A stretch of DNA of 64,000 bases from Flaccisagitta enflata (taxonomy: Eukaryota; Chaetognatha; Sagittoidea; Aphragmophora): NCBI GenBank assembly GCA_965153355.1, contig OZ231127.1:5704001-5768000 (forward strand). The letters run 5' to 3'. The position numbers and the translations under genes were made by a program. Shown one piece after another: positions 1-12,399 of this stretch (positions within the stretch are counted from its first letter, which is position 1; each line of letters starts with the position of its first letter). The notes beneath the pieces were generated by a model. That model was given only the letters and a program-made list of their open reading frames with translations, made no database searches and was not told the origin of the DNA.

Positions 1-148
1 CGGACAGCCCAATGGACAGACCGACGGCCCGACAAAGCGGGGTGTAGAGTCGCATGCACGCGACTAAAAACCCATTAACACTGAAAAAGTAAAGTGTGAC
101 GGACCGACGGACGGACCGACGGACCGACAAAGCATGGTGTAGAGTATG
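1..148 (-). repeat. Family 1 repeat heads, two partial copies
   Basis: Two truncated minus-strand copies of the hairpin-headed repeat. The first ends in AGTCGCATGCACGCGACT (49-66) followed by A's. Both contain the (GGAC/CGAC)n tract and the GTGTAGAG motif that lie just inside the head in complete copies. No tail is visible, and the first copy runs off the window edge. Confidence 0.75.
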
Positions 149-443
149 CTTAGAAGCCATTGACCAAAGTCAAAGCACCGCTCATCGCAGTATCCTAGAA
201 TGTGTATATGTGTGGCAGAGGCATAGGGAAAAAGTTTCATAAGCATCACAGACCTCAAACCATTAGCAGCGAGGATATTTGTGATAAAAATTAAAGTAAA
301 TACTAACTTATTTACATTCAGTCAACTCTCTTTGCATTCTTTATCTTTTAGTTATTCTGCTAAGCATTTTCAGTCGCGTGCAATGCGACTCTATACCCCG
401 CATTGTCCATTCGTTGGTTGGTCGGTTGGTTGGTGCCCTTTTT

Positions 444-720
444 GAGCAGCGGCCCATAAGGGCCGATGTCCTGTGGGACAAATGGGTGAATTTCCAGACA
501 TCCGTCCGTCTGTACATTTGTAAGTCCGTCTGTCCATCCATCCCCCCAAGCCCCTCTCTGGCCCATAATCAGCCCTCCCAGGCCCCAAATCAGCCCTTTC
601 AGGCCCATAAGAAGTCCTCTCAGGCCCAAAACTCAGCTCTCTCAGGCCCAAAATCCGCCCTAACTTAGGGCTAAATCAGTCCTAAATTAGCTCTCTCAAG
701 CCCAAAATATGCCCAAGCTA
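444..720 (+). repeat. Family 2 element, left part
   Basis: Starts with the family 2 end motif (GCAGCGGCCC, then GGGCCGATGTCCTGTGGGAC), followed by a GTCCGTCTG tract and about six degenerate 20-bp units of the CTCAGGCCCAAAATC type. The right inverted repeat is missing. ORFs here are repeat shadows. Confidence 0.75.
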
Positions 721-920
721 TGTACCCTGTCTTCAAAATCAACTGCAACCAACAAAAGATGTATTGCGCAAAAACTATTCATATTTTGAAATTCGGGTTT
801 CTTCTATCTATTAGCATATTACCTGCGGTTTTTTCATGCAAAATTTCAGCACCTGAAGCCAAGTAGTTTAGCTTCAATAATATTTTCAAAAGTACCTCAA
901 ATTCATCAAAATATTGGGAT

Positions 921-1039
921 TTTGACCTGGAATAAAGGAGTTTAGCCTCTTTGATCTTGTAAAAATAGGGCAAATATTGATACAATGTGCTCTATTTTCT
1001 AAGATCAAAAAAGAACTAAACTCCTTTATTCAGGTCAAA
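921..1039. repeat. Long hairpin, 38-bp arms
   Basis: The arm at 921-958 (TTTGACCTGGAATAAAGGAG onward) is nearly the reverse complement of 1001-1039, with a 42-base loop. It lies in AT-rich DNA; no gene is seen between 730 and 1090. Confidence 0.7.
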
Positions 1040-1699
1040 TCTAATGTTTTGTTTGTGTGCATCAGTATTATAAACTAAGTGTATTACATCTTTTCACAGT
1101 AATGTATATGTACAATTAGAAGAAACCAATTTAAGCTGCGCAACCTGGACACAGTTAGCCCTAGGCCAAGGCAGTGAAACGTGAAATGCCAGGCCTGAAG
1201 CTGTTGGGATATGGGTAGAAAAGCTGAGATGGGTGGGTGGCGAGACCTGGAAATGTACAGACGGGCGGATGTCTGGAGCCTTGTTATCCCACAGACATCG
1301 ACATATGGCATTGTAAAGGCAATAACCGACAATGTAGTGAACAATGCGAAGTATGAAATTAAGCATTGCACGCGACTGAAAATGCTTAGCAGAACCAACA
1401 AAAGATAAGAATGCAGAAGAAGTTGACTGAATATGTAGATCAGTATTACTGTTCTATCACAAACGAGTCTGTATTTCTTTATATTTTCTACTGCATTCTG
1501 GGAACTCTTTAAATGACGTGCTGCGCGGTGTCTTCTAGCATACTCTACGCCATCTTTGTCGTCGTCGATCTGGTGTTAATGGAGATTTTTGGCGTGCGTC
1601 GTCTGCCGACGTCGGCCATTGAGCAATAAATCACCACTGCTATTTTACAGTTTTGCGATCTATAACTATGGCACATCTGTAACATATTAATGGGCCGTG

Positions 1700-2060
1700 A
1701 AATGGTTGGGCTGAAAGAACCAGTAAACACCACTTTTTGTCTGGGCAGCGACTGTTCCTGGGTCCCGGAACTTGAGACCTTCAGTTAACCTTCTCGAGTG
1801 GGGATCGCGCGAAAATTGCCCGGAGTGGCCGATCGCAGGTTCGCTCTCGCCATGGAGGCTGGCGTGCCGATGAACGCAGTATCTGGAAGTCTTTGCTGCT
1901 ATACTAAGTTTGATCCCGAACAGGGAGGAGATCGGTGTTTTCCTTTTTCTCATTCTTGCGTTCAGAATGTCTTAAGCGATTTTCTGAAGCTCTGCAAGCC
2001 TGGGGCCATGTGGTACCATGGGCGTTACCACTAAGCCACCCCCAGCAAGTGGGATGACCT
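1700..2060 (-). repeat. Repeat A, left copy, with tRNA-like module
   Basis: Shares an ordered series of motifs with 12400-12855: GAACCAGT, CCACTTTTTGT, TGGGACC-like, TTTGATCC, TCTCATT-TTGC-TTCAGA and CACCACTAAGCC. On the minus strand 1993-2041 reads TGGCTTAGTGGTAACGCC, a good match to a tRNA A-box, so this may be a tRNA-derived SINE. A B-box is not convincing in this copy. Open frames here lack coding features. Confidence 0.55.
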
Positions 2061-2129
2061 GCACCACCCCTTGACAACAGACTCATATTCACACTGTTCA
2101 CGGATGGAAGCCAAGGCAGCCAGTGTGAC

Positions 2130-2800
2130 AGCAGCAGTCACCTGTTACGCCACGGCGGATTTCACTGGCACTGTCTGAGCGTCTATCTGACGGCAATGAT
2201 AGCCAGTGAAGCGTGTGTATTCATAAAACCGGCAATGAAGAAAAATGAAAGGAAAATGGCGTTATTAGCGGCAAAAGCGCAAAAGTCTTTATGAATCGAG
2301 ATAGGGCAATAAGGACGGAAGCGGCACATGGCCTGTATATTCATCTTCTTCAGAGGCCATGCTACCTGTGCGGCCCGCTCCATTAATTTCATCCATATCG
2401 TAAGCTGTCAACAGCGGTAACCATGCTTCAAGTCGACTATCATCGCGGGTGCGACAAAACGCTGGGCTGAAACAAGATAAAACGCGTTAATAAAAGCAGG
2501 CGATCTATAAACTGCGCAAACCACTGCCGTTAGTTTCAACCCACAGTCTGTCCGAGTCAACTAGCGTTGGCGGGCATGCGAAGATGAGTGTGAGTGAGTA
2601 ATTCAGAACTCATATCAATCAATCACTGCAAGCTAATCACATCAAATAAAATCAATCAGTCAAAAGTGAATGATACGAAGAACAGTACTATATTTGCGTA
2701 CGTAAGTAAATAACACAAAACAATATGAGTTACCCATCTAACGTTCGTAAAAAAGGCGAAAGCAGGCATGTAGAGAAGAAAAGCCAAAAAATATAAGCAT
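2130..2800 (-). repeat. Possible old LTR, left (3') copy
   Basis: Shares collinear motifs with 11575-12230: CTGGCACTGTCT..GAGCGTCTATCTGA, GCTGGGC..AAGC..ATAAA..CG, TCTATAAACT, CA-TCTGTC-GAGT, AATCAATCAATCA and TTACCCATCTA-CGTTC. The copies are in direct orientation and flank a block with a BEL/Pao reverse-transcriptase remnant, which suggests long terminal repeats. They are strongly diverged and the edges are not sharp. Confidence 0.4.
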
Positions 2801-3789
2801 TCATACATACCTAAGCAGATGGCCCCATTCCCAGCATTCCTGCCCCATTTTCAGATTTCCATTCAATCCGACATCAGTAAGACCACTAAACGTACTATCA
2901 CCCAAAAATTTACATAGGCTGCAGCCGCCCCTCCCCGTCCACCGCCACTCTGCATCCCCGCAGTAAACGACTGCGAATGATGATTCCCGTCGGAAAAGAA
3001 TTACTATGCATTTTAACGTTGCAGTGGCATTTTATGAGCACACGTTACTGTAAAGATTGAAAGAGAGAAGAGAACAGAAGCTGCTGGATTTGACTTGAAG
3101 TGAAAATAATGGTAAGGCATATACTAAAGCATATTAAATGCGAATATTCATGTGTAAAAAGACCATGTCTAAAACAAACACCTTTAAAATATGCATGTTC
3201 AAAGAACCAAACAAAACAAGACAAGTAATAAATTACTAACTATATAATAAAAGTACAATCTATTAAATAAAGAAAATTAATGGCATCATGGAACGACCAC
3301 ATCACCTCTTGCCTTCTCATTCTGGCCCAGTCATTCATTCTATACATCGTCAACTAAAATGTGCCAAAAACGTGGATGATATGATCATGACACACATCAA
3401 AATGTCCACAGCACTAAATCAGAAAAGGCAGGGTGTGGTGCTGCTCGTACACAGGTCAAATTTCTGTCAGCCTACAAGCCATGATGCTGCAGCGGCGATT
3501 CGTGGGCGATCCACGCCGATGCCCCGACTGGTGATGGTGTCCACTCAGTGGCAGCCTCACACCATGTTGCAAGTGGCAGTTAGTGAACAGCAGCTGGGCA
3601 GTGGCACCTGGCCATTTAGCTGCGATTTTCAAGGCCTGGTGACCTGCTATTCCCAGGAAAGCTAGAGTGCGGCAGGATCTGCTGACCGGCTTTCTGCTGG
3701 GAAGGCACTTAGGAAAATGAGAGATACATCACAATCAGTAATCAAAAGTAGGAGCGCACAGCGGGCACTGTTCGCTCGGCGAAGCCACC

Positions 3790-3960
3790 ATGCGCCTTTC
3801 AGCGTCCCGCAGCTCTCTTCTTCTTGGCATATCGCACAATTGCTTTTTCAGCCTTCTCCAGTTCCGCGTTTCGCTTGTACTGACCATCGTGTCGCAGCCG
3901 TACTGCTTTCGGCAGCATGATCTTCTTTTGGATGTTAACGATCTATCTCGTCTCGCAACG
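3790..3960 (-). pseudogene. Possible pre-integrase remnant of a Pao pol gene
   Basis: One minus-strand frame contains a stretch (ELEKAEKAIVRYAKKKR) resembling the helical segment that precedes the integrase zinc finger in BEL/Pao polyproteins. It is flanked by stops and frame changes. The match rests on pattern recognition alone; a short basic coiled helix could look similar by chance. Confidence 0.3.
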
Positions 3961-6900
3961 CTTCAACGTTAGCGGCGAGCGCCAGCATCTTTGAGAAGCC
4001 TTGATGTAAGTCACCACTAATAGGCATTTGGCGTCAGTAAAAAACTGCCGTAATATTTCAGCGATGTATCCCTATGCAGATCAAAACAGATCGAAGCGGG
4101 TGCTGCGCGCTGCGTTTATGGGCGAGTCGGGCCACAGCGGCGCCACCAGCAGCGAATGGCTGGCGCCAGTTAAGCTGCTGCTGATGGCGGCGCGAGAAGG
4201 CGACCATCTGCGGCGACAATTTTAGCTGGACGCCAGCAAGCCTCGCGGTTGCTGCTATGCTCTTCCCAATACTGTGGTCTTCTTTTTCCGCTGCCCCTAG
4301 GCGCATCTATTCCTTGCTGCCAACGTGCAAGTCAAACAGCAGCTCTCACTGGCTACGCAAAGCGCCTGGAGCGAGGGCGCTGCTGCCCAGCCGCTGTGGC
4401 TGGCACGATTCTGCTTTGCGTTGGTCTTTCCCGGCGTGTCTGGAAACTGGTAATGGTATCGCGAACCCTGTTGCTGCTGGTGAGATAGTGTGGCGTGTCT
4501 GTAAGTGGTGCGCGATCTGCTCGCTGGCTGCGTGGCGCGCTCCCCGCTGGTGGGTTAAACATCAGCAGAAGGTACTGCAGATGACTTGCAGTGCACCAGA
4601 AGGAACGCATTCTTCATCGCCTGGACATGCGGCAGACCTCTTATCATGCTCCCTCCTTCTTTGTGCCACAATTTTGCGCTCAAATGCTCGAGCCAGCGCT
4701 GACGTTAGCCGATGGCGCATGAAGACTGTTGCGCAGTACTGAAGTTTCAAACTCTTTGAAGAAGGAATGCCGGCGTCACGGCTGTGTGCGACTGCCGCCA
4801 GCAACGTCAGTGACCTTCTTCGGCGTGCGGTGTCCGCTCGGGCGTCTTTCTGCGCTCTGATGCAACGCGCATCTGTAATCCCTCCTCCGCTCTGGGCATC
4901 GTTGACCACGATCTCTCTCTTCGCCCCGGCGCGATGGCGTGCAACTGCAAACGTCCGCGGGCATGCTGGCAAATCAAATGCAAGTAGCGGCAATGGTAAA
5001 TCCCGGCTGATGTGCCAGCGGAAGTAATCGGCAAGATTGAGATCCGCCTCGAACCTCCATCTTTGATGCCCAATGGAAGCGGCAGCGTTGGATGGCTGTT
5101 AACTGATTTAGCGCATCATCTTGTTGGCGCTGTGCCATTTGCGTCACGGCAGGCGGCGTCGCCATTGAAAAGCGCGCGTTTAACCTCGCGTCGTGGGCTC
5201 CGGTCGAGCGTCGTTGAAGAAGTCGATGGCAAGTCGTATTAGCTCGTGCGTATTTTCGGCGAGCATGCTGACGAACATCTTGACTCTGATAACAGCTTTT
5301 CAAGATGCGAGGCTGTGTGGAATGGGGCAAGATAGTGTGAGCCCAGTGTTAGTGTGAGCGTGTGGCCAGGGCAGATTTAACACAGTATGTGTGTACATAT
5401 AGACAGAGCGAATGAGTCAGTGTTTTGATGTGTAAATGGAAATGGACAACATAATTCACTGGAAGAAAGATGAAAGCATGAAATATCAGAACCAAATATG
5501 AATAATAACAACTCTTTGTAAATATAACAAGTCAGAGTTTCAATCACTCATATCTATAGTTACTAATGGGTGGAAGCATCTTTCAAACCAGTTTTATGAG
5601 TCAGTTCAGCAGCACCCGAGCTTCGTGCGATCTTCATCGCGTTCCATCGCTGGCGCGATGGTCGCTTCCGGACATCGGCTGGCGATCCGCCGGCGCCATG
5701 CGTCTAAACCAATTGCTCGGCGAACGCGTTTAGATCATGAAAGCGACGACCATGGCATCACCGCAAAATATGAGATCTCGGCACCATTACGCGGCGTGGC
5801 GCATTCGACCGCCGCATTTTCCCAATCACGCACGCGATGCCATGAACAAGTGGCGTCAGGATTGGCGCTGCTGTTTGAATCAACGGCAGATTATTAATGG
5901 GTGAAAGAATATATTGATGTAAACCTCGTCAGCGGCGCTGTTAAAGGCGGCGATTAATTCGCCATGACGCGTACAATGATGGCGTCAGCAGATGCCAATG
6001 AATAGGCTTTAAGATGGCGGCGTGGCGTGATGCTCCCCGCGGCGCGCTGTGCGGGTAGCGGCGGTGAAAGCTTCCATCTCGCTGAAGAGTGGCGGCCTGC
6101 CAGACCGTCCGTCTGACGGCGATTCCTGGGCAGCCGCTATACAAAGCGGATGTTCATTACCATGTAAACTGACTGGCTGTTATCAGGCGGCGGCGTGGCT
6201 GCTGGAGATCCGTTCATCTTGGCAGAAATGCCCATAACATCAATCGAAATCTCTCTGGCGATAAGTCTGTTGCTGACTGGCGTAATTAACCGATGCTGAC
6301 TCGTTCTTTTTAAAGTTCTTCTGGCATCTGAACGCGTGTGTTACTATCCACAAGTGGCGTAATTAACTGAGCGTCTTAGCGTGAAAATCATTAGCGATGA
6401 TAATGGCAAATCGTAATTCATTCTGTGCAGCGACGCGAAGTGAAAAGAAGGGTCATGTGCCGGATGTCCGGCGTTTGTCGACTGCGGCCAGCGAATGTCC
6501 GTGTTAAACAGCGCGAACTATTTCATCTCTTTTTATGATGAAATCATAACCAGCTCTGTTCGTTTAGCCAGGTGTTGGCGAATCACCGCGTGGCCAAGTG
6601 TTTGCGCGCCTCTAAGCGTCTTACGTCACTCGGTGAAGAGATCCGCGCTGTCTTAAGCGCGTCGGCTCTCCTTTGCATCATTTTCCCGAGCTGCTGCAAA
6701 AATATCGCGTCAGCCGCCTAACCGCCGGCCACGCCTGTGCGGCGACTGTGCAGAAATCAGGAAAAGTCTTTAACCATTGAAGACCATTTGGGCCGTGATG
6801 AAATTTTAAGCTATAAGCCTGGATATCTGTGCAATCAATCCGCGGGTTGTTTGTCATTGCCTGTGAGATCAGGCCATATGGTGCTTGGAGGCGACGATGT

Positions 6901-7573
6901 ATGGAAACGCCATTCACTTTGAATCATCTTCAGCGGAGTTCGATATTAAGTCTGGTGTCCCGATAATCACTCGGCGAGCGTTGAACTGCTGCTCTGGGAT
7001 AACGCGGCGGCGCACTGTTTATGATGAAGCGCGTTGAATAAGTGGAATGGCCGTGGATGGCGATAACGAATAATGGCACCTCCATCTCGATTGACGGCGT
7101 CGATATGCAACTGCTCCATATCCGCCGCCTTTGTTGCATCGCAAGATCTCAGGTGATATTTCGCAATATCTGTCGGCGCGCCGATTTCACCAGCGTTATT
7201 CGATGACGGTTGAAGGCGAAGTGTAGCGAAGATCTCGGCACAACTCAGAGAATCCCATCACTGTGGACGGCAGGAAGTTGGGCCTGGGTGCCGGTATGTA
7301 TGCGCTTGGGCTCCCAGGCTGAGTGGGTCATAAGTTTAACATGGGATTAATTGGCAGTGTTTTGCTCTAGGATTTGATTCTCGTGCCTGGGTGGTGAGAC
7401 GTGTCGCCGGGTATGAGACACCCAGCACCTGCAAATCTGCGCATCTGAATGAAATTAACGGTCGATCTCCATCCATCAGTACGCGCGTGCGCCGCTGCAG
7501 TCATCCGCCGCTCTCGCCTCCACCGCATCCGCCTTCAGCCGTGCCGTCGGCAAAATATCCCCACACTAATATG

Positions 7574-7981
7574 TTATGGCAGCGGCGAAGCGTTAGCAAA
7601 TGACTGGGCGAGATGACTCAGCATGCTCTGGCGGTGGCGGCTTTGGCAACAGATGGCTGCAGATAGAACAGATTCAAAACTGCGGCAAATGCGATGCTGG
7701 CAAAAGAATCTGAACAGATCAGCGTCGTCAGGATGAGCGCCGATCTGGTGGAAGAACGCCTTTATATCACACATAAAGGCGATCTTCCACTGGCGAAAGC
7801 GCATCAGGATGTCCATTAAGCTGTTCATCAAATTTGGTCCACCTACCAACAGGTCGTGTAAACATCCACCGTCGGTGGCAGCACGCGCATCGTGACATAC
7901 TCTGGATTTACCACTCAGCGCCACTATAACCGCCGCGCGGCCTATAATGCCGTCGACCGTGTTAATAATCTCAATCGCCAC
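7574..7981 (-). pseudogene. BEL/Pao reverse transcriptase fragment
   Basis: A 135-codon open frame. It contains a GGPNLMNSLMDILMRFRQ-like segment followed by CDIKAFFHQI and DDADLFRFF. In BEL/Pao elements the corresponding pol segment reads roughly GPDLLNSL..LLRFR, then ADI..MFHQV, then DRDALRFLW, so this is the fingers-palm region including the first catalytic aspartate (the D of DIKAFFHQ). After about residue 90 the similarity stops abruptly, consistent with a frame change, and no F-DD type catalytic motif follows in this frame. The frame begins with GTG and is only a fragment of a former gag-pol. This is the strongest identification in the 2.8-11.6 kb block. Confidence 0.8.
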
Positions 7982-9099
7982 TCCCGTCTCGTAAAACTCT
8001 GTTCACGAATCTTTATTTGAAAGAGCTGGAGCAGCAGCGTGGTTACAGCGCTTCATGCTGGTTGTGTGGTTTCTAGAGACTCTCCATTCCATGTGGCAGG
8101 CTCAAATACTACAGTGGAACTAAGCCATGTCTTTCCTCTAGCGTTTGCCTTGCGAAAACGTTGTGATACAAAGTCATGGTAAGATGCGGTCAATGTTGCT
8201 GTTGACAGCGATTGTCAGATCGTCGTGCCATGGGTTGAGCTGGCGATCTGGCGATGGCGCGATCTCTGCCGTTTTCCTGCAATCAGCAGCAGACATCTGA
8301 GCAGGGTGGCTTCTGAAGGCCGCCGACGGCTGCTGGCGGCGGCATCTGCATCGATCGTCATCATCACACACGCCTTCCTTTCTGAAGCCCCATAGCAAAT
8401 GTGAAGGTGTCAGATATTCGCGAAAAGAGGAATGTCGCGTTCACGCGGTAACTATGCCCACCCAGCGTTAACGACGGCATATTTGGCGGCCGCAGTGTCG
8501 CGTGAAGCGATATGACTTCCCGCATCTGCGTCATTGCACTGTTGTTGAATCAGAATGCGAATACGATCACGTCGCGATCGCGCTGAGTGATGCTGGCGTC
8601 TCTCTTACCGTGATGATGAATCATATCGGACGGTCGCGTCGTGAACGCGGCGATTACCGTCACCGCCAATCATGCGTGGCGTTAAGTCCGCCTCCGCAGG
8701 CAACTCCGCCGTCGGCGAGCTGGCGCATCTGGCGAAGGGAGCCAGCGGCACTATTTCCTAACTTCTTCTCTTCCTTTCTTAGCAGATGCGCCGTAGATGG
8801 ATTTGCGTGCGCTGCTACGGGTTTGGCTGTGATGCCCGCTCCGCTGGCGTTAATGTCTGGCGAGACAGTGGGCAAAGGCGGCCAGTAGCGTTGGATGCCA
8901 TCACTTCCCAGCCGCGGCGGCGATGTGTTTGTCCCTTGCAGGCGTGCAGCGTCCGTCGACAAATCTTTGCTGCCATTGATCAAGCATCTTCATATGATGA
9001 TAAATACTTTATATAGTTAGACTGCTTACTGATATGAGCATACTGGGCCATGTGTGACAGGTTATCAGATATGAATTGTCCATTTAGACATCCTTAGGG

Positions 9100-10800
9100 T
9101 ATCTTAATGAGACCTCTTGTTGAGATCTCAGCTGCTGTGTTACTTCTCCTGGTCTACAATCTGCCTTCTGGCTGCTGCAGACTCGTCGAAATATGCGCGT
9201 CGATCTGCCTCGCCATGGATTGAACTAGCGCGCCCAATATTACCAGCCGGCGACTGCCCGGCGTCGATATTCTCCTGCTGGCAAACTCAGCCGTCAATCG
9301 TCATGTTCGTGATCTCGGTTAAAACCGCAGTATTCAATAAGATGTCCATTTAACGTCAAGCCTCATGCTTCTCAGCATCTTTAGACATCATGAGTGCAGT
9401 GGATGAAGCTCTGCAGAGGCTTCTCAGGTGCTCTCTCCCAGCGCTTTGAACGACCTCCTTGCTGCGCTAGATCATTGCTCGTCAGCTCTTTCTGTCCAGA
9501 GCGGTATTGGCATGGACTTCGATTGACGAGCTGTGTCTCCCGCTGAGCTAAGTATTAATGTCCCGGCCCGGTGTGAACACACTCCGCAACCATCTTCTTG
9601 CTGTTGTTGGCGCGATCATCTTGATAAGAATCTGGGTAAAATCCCAAGCGAGGCATATAATAGTATTGTATTAATGCTGTTAATATATATAACCTGCAAC
9701 TATGTTAAAATCAATCTCTCTGTGTGAAACTATCGCTCTTGCTGCGCGATTGATTCTGTTGACTCGCTGAAAGCACCATGGCTGCGCTCCGCCGCCTTTG
9801 GCTGCAAACCACTGTTGTGGCTCTTGGAAGCGACTGGCTGCTGCGTCTGCAGCCTTGTGCCACTTGCGGGCAGCGACCTCTTGCTCTGCCTCCTGCCTGC
9901 TTCCATGCCGGCTGTGTTAGTAAGTAGTAGCAGAACAATCTGCTATAGTCACTTTCAGTGCGTGGCTGGAAAGAATCGACCTTGGACGTGCTGTCTGATG
10001 CTGTGCTGTTGTTGAAGCGCATTGCTGCCACTGGTGTGTGAAGCTGCTGTGTCAGGGACACTGTTGCTGTGCCTGGCGCTGGCCGCTGTCATTAGCCTTG
10101 CTTCTCTGTTGCTGCTGCTGCTCGGCTGGGCATTTCTGCATGGCGTGCTATGTTAGTCGTCGGTGTACGAAGATGCGTCGGCACTGGCAGATGCTCGACT
10201 GCTGCGCTCGGGCAACTGAAGCTTCATCGCAAAGCCGCGCTGCCGCGTCGTTCAGTATTCGAATAGCGCCGTTGCATTTCTCCGCGTGTGTCTCCTGCTC
10301 TTCTATCTTCATCTGTACTACTGCTGGCGAGTTACGTACGTCATATATGCGTAATCTTAATGATGAGCTTAAACTGTTAGGCTCCCAGCAGCGATCGTGA
10401 CCTTTTGCCGCACCTCACCTTCAGCCATAAATGAGCGTCTGAAAATGCTGCAATGCTGGCGTTCATGCTGACTAAGTAGCTGGAAAGTCACCACCGCTGG
10501 GATGCGGCGGAAGCGTACTGTTGCTGCACTGCTGTGCGTATTTCTCTGCATCATTTTGCATGTTGTGTGCGGCTGTATCGCCTTATTATTATTGTGAGAT
10601 GTGTCGTGACAGGTACCTGCAGCTGCTGCTACAGCAGCTGTTGCTGCCGATTAATGTCGTTCTCTCTAATATTGTGGAGTTGGCGTTGCTGTTGAAATTG
10701 CTGCTGCTATCTTGCATTGTACATATATGTGTACTGCGCACTATGAAGCGACGCTTCTGCTTATCTGTCCTGACCGGCAAGCGTCGCCGCCGCGGCGTCA
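9100..10800. other. CTG/CAG-rich degenerate stretch
   Basis: Many CTGCTG and TTGCTG runs (for example 10050-10130 and 10617-10710) interrupted by unrelated bases. On the minus strand these read as Gln/Ala/Asn-rich short frames. This could be the decayed gag end of the retroelement block or simple-sequence expansion. No domain is recognisable. Confidence 0.35.
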
Positions 10801-11574
10801 ATCGTTATTAATCAGCGGCCTCTTGCGGCGTCGTCGAAGATCGCAGTGTATCAGCTGCTCATCGGGGTACGGCGCAAATTGCTCGGGCGATCGTACGCTG
10901 ATGGCGTCCCTGATCGGCGGCGAATTTAAAACCAGCCTCAGATAGTGCTGCCGATCACCGGATCGTCGGCGAAATTTAGCGAAAACGCGTCCGCATCCTG
11001 GCGCTTGACAGCGCGCGCCCGAAGCGTGGGTCGGATGGGTTTGTCCATAATTAGATGAAAATCTGCGATTATGTCGTTATTACTGATCGCGTTGGAAGCC
11101 GCTCTGAATATTTTCACGTCAACGCTAATAATTGTCGCGCGGATTATTTTTCGTAAACGCCGCGAGCAGAAAGCCGCCGAACATCAATCAGCGCCATTGC
11201 CGCGCATGCGATAGCGAGTGCCATATCCCGAGTCGTGTCGCCATCTGTGTGGGCGGCGGCTCGAAAGTCGACCGTTCGCCGACAAGCGCGGCGTCGGCGG
11301 CGCCGGCCGCCTTCCATTTCACCGGGTGGCAAGTTCTCATGGCAACATAAGCGATTGACCGCCGAACCTGAAACGTGGGCTACCGGAATGGCGTTAAGCG
11401 TCGGCGTAATACGTCGTCGCTAGCGTATCCGTTTCGAGAAGATAAAACGCTTCGGTCATTCGTGTTGAAATATAGTGCGCCCGCGGCTGGCTGGCGCTGT
11501 GCATTCTGACGGCGGCTGGGCGAAAAGACCGGCGTGCGAAGGCGATAGGCTAAAATTTGACGAATATATGCATA

Positions 11575-12230
11575 CGGTTAACTGGCACTGTCTATGAGCG
11601 TCTATCTGACTGGCGAATATGATGAAAAGAAAATGGCGGTGATGAAAATAGGAAAGGCGATAAGTCTCGTTATAAAATTTCAACAGCAGAATGAGAAAAT
11701 GAATATGATCAGCAGCATGCCGAATAGAACAATAAAAAAAGACGCAAAGCCTTTACATGACTGTTCATCGCTCAGGAAGCCAATGCTGCCTGATAATCTG
11801 CCCTGCTAACCCTCCAGTATTTCATCATATCGCTCCTATAGCAACGATCGTATAAGCGGCGCTAATATCCGGCAATAAGTTTAAGTGAATGCTGGGCGGA
11901 AGCTGGAATAAAGCAACGTTATAAAAAGCGGGGCATGGCGTCTATAAACTTTACTTTAGGCCACTTTTAAGTTGGATTTCAGCTTACAATCTGTCGAGTG
12001 TTGAAATGAAATTCAAAGGGCATTCAATACGATCGCGTGTCGAAAGCAATATATAATCGTCAAATCAATCAATCAAAAAATTGAATCCTGAGGACGAAGG
12101 TGCAGCGTTTTAAATGCGTAGTAAAAACAAATGGCACAAATCGGGCGCAACCATATGGTTACCCATCTAGCGTTCAATATAAGCAAGAAAGTAAAAACAG
12201 CGAGGCATTAGATAGTAGAAGAAAGAAAAG
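11575..12230 (-). repeat. Possible old LTR, right (5') copy
   Basis: Direct-orientation counterpart of 2130-2800, matching in at least six collinear motifs including GAGCGTCTATCTGA and GTTACCCATCTA-CGTTC. A retroelement transcribed on the minus strand would have its 5' LTR here. A short ORF at 11594-11809 is within the repeat and has no recognised domain. Confidence 0.4.
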
Positions 12231-12399
12231 CAAAAACACACAAAGACAAAATACATACTAAGAAACGGGCGGATTATTTCTAATGGTCACCATGTTAGGC
12301 ATGTTTGCCCATGCTGCACTGCCAGACCAGGCCAGAGGTAATCAAATACTAATAACGCATCTGGAATATTATATCTCTCAGTGGCGATAACCAGTAAAC

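Larger units (their letters stand above)
315..1433. mobile_element. Element with about 70-bp terminal inverted repeats
   Basis: Bases 315-386 (starting CATTCAGTCAACT) reappear inverted at about 1363-1433 with a few mismatches and small gaps. Both arms end on a family 1 type hairpin (GTCGCGTGCAATGCGAC on the left). The interior holds a family 2 segment and a separate hairpin at 921-1039. It could be one composite transposon or two family 1 heads facing each other. No target-site duplication was identified. Confidence 0.55.
2830..11560 (-). mobile_element. Degenerate BEL/Pao-type retrotransposon block
   Basis: An 8.7-kb region whose base composition differs from its surroundings: richer in GC, full of GCGGCG, GATGGCG and CTGCTG strings. 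It has no long intact frame. The minus strand keeps a clear BEL/Pao reverse-transcriptase segment (7574-7981) and a weaker pre-integrase-like segment (3790-3960), in the order expected for a minus-strand element. Diverged direct repeats lie just outside. The spacing between the two segments is larger than usual, so there may be other insertions. Most of the block cannot be assigned. ORFs of 60-160 codons on either strand here look like chance or decayed frames. Confidence 0.5.

Noticed and set aside
3288-3665. 125-codon plus-strand ORF in the BEL/Pao block
   Set aside because: No domain, opposite strand to the retroelement, and composition typical of the decayed block.
7574-7981. Bacterial or phage origin of the GC-rich block, suggested by its word composition
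   Set aside because: The minus-strand BEL/Pao reverse-transcriptase motifs give a better explanation for this part.
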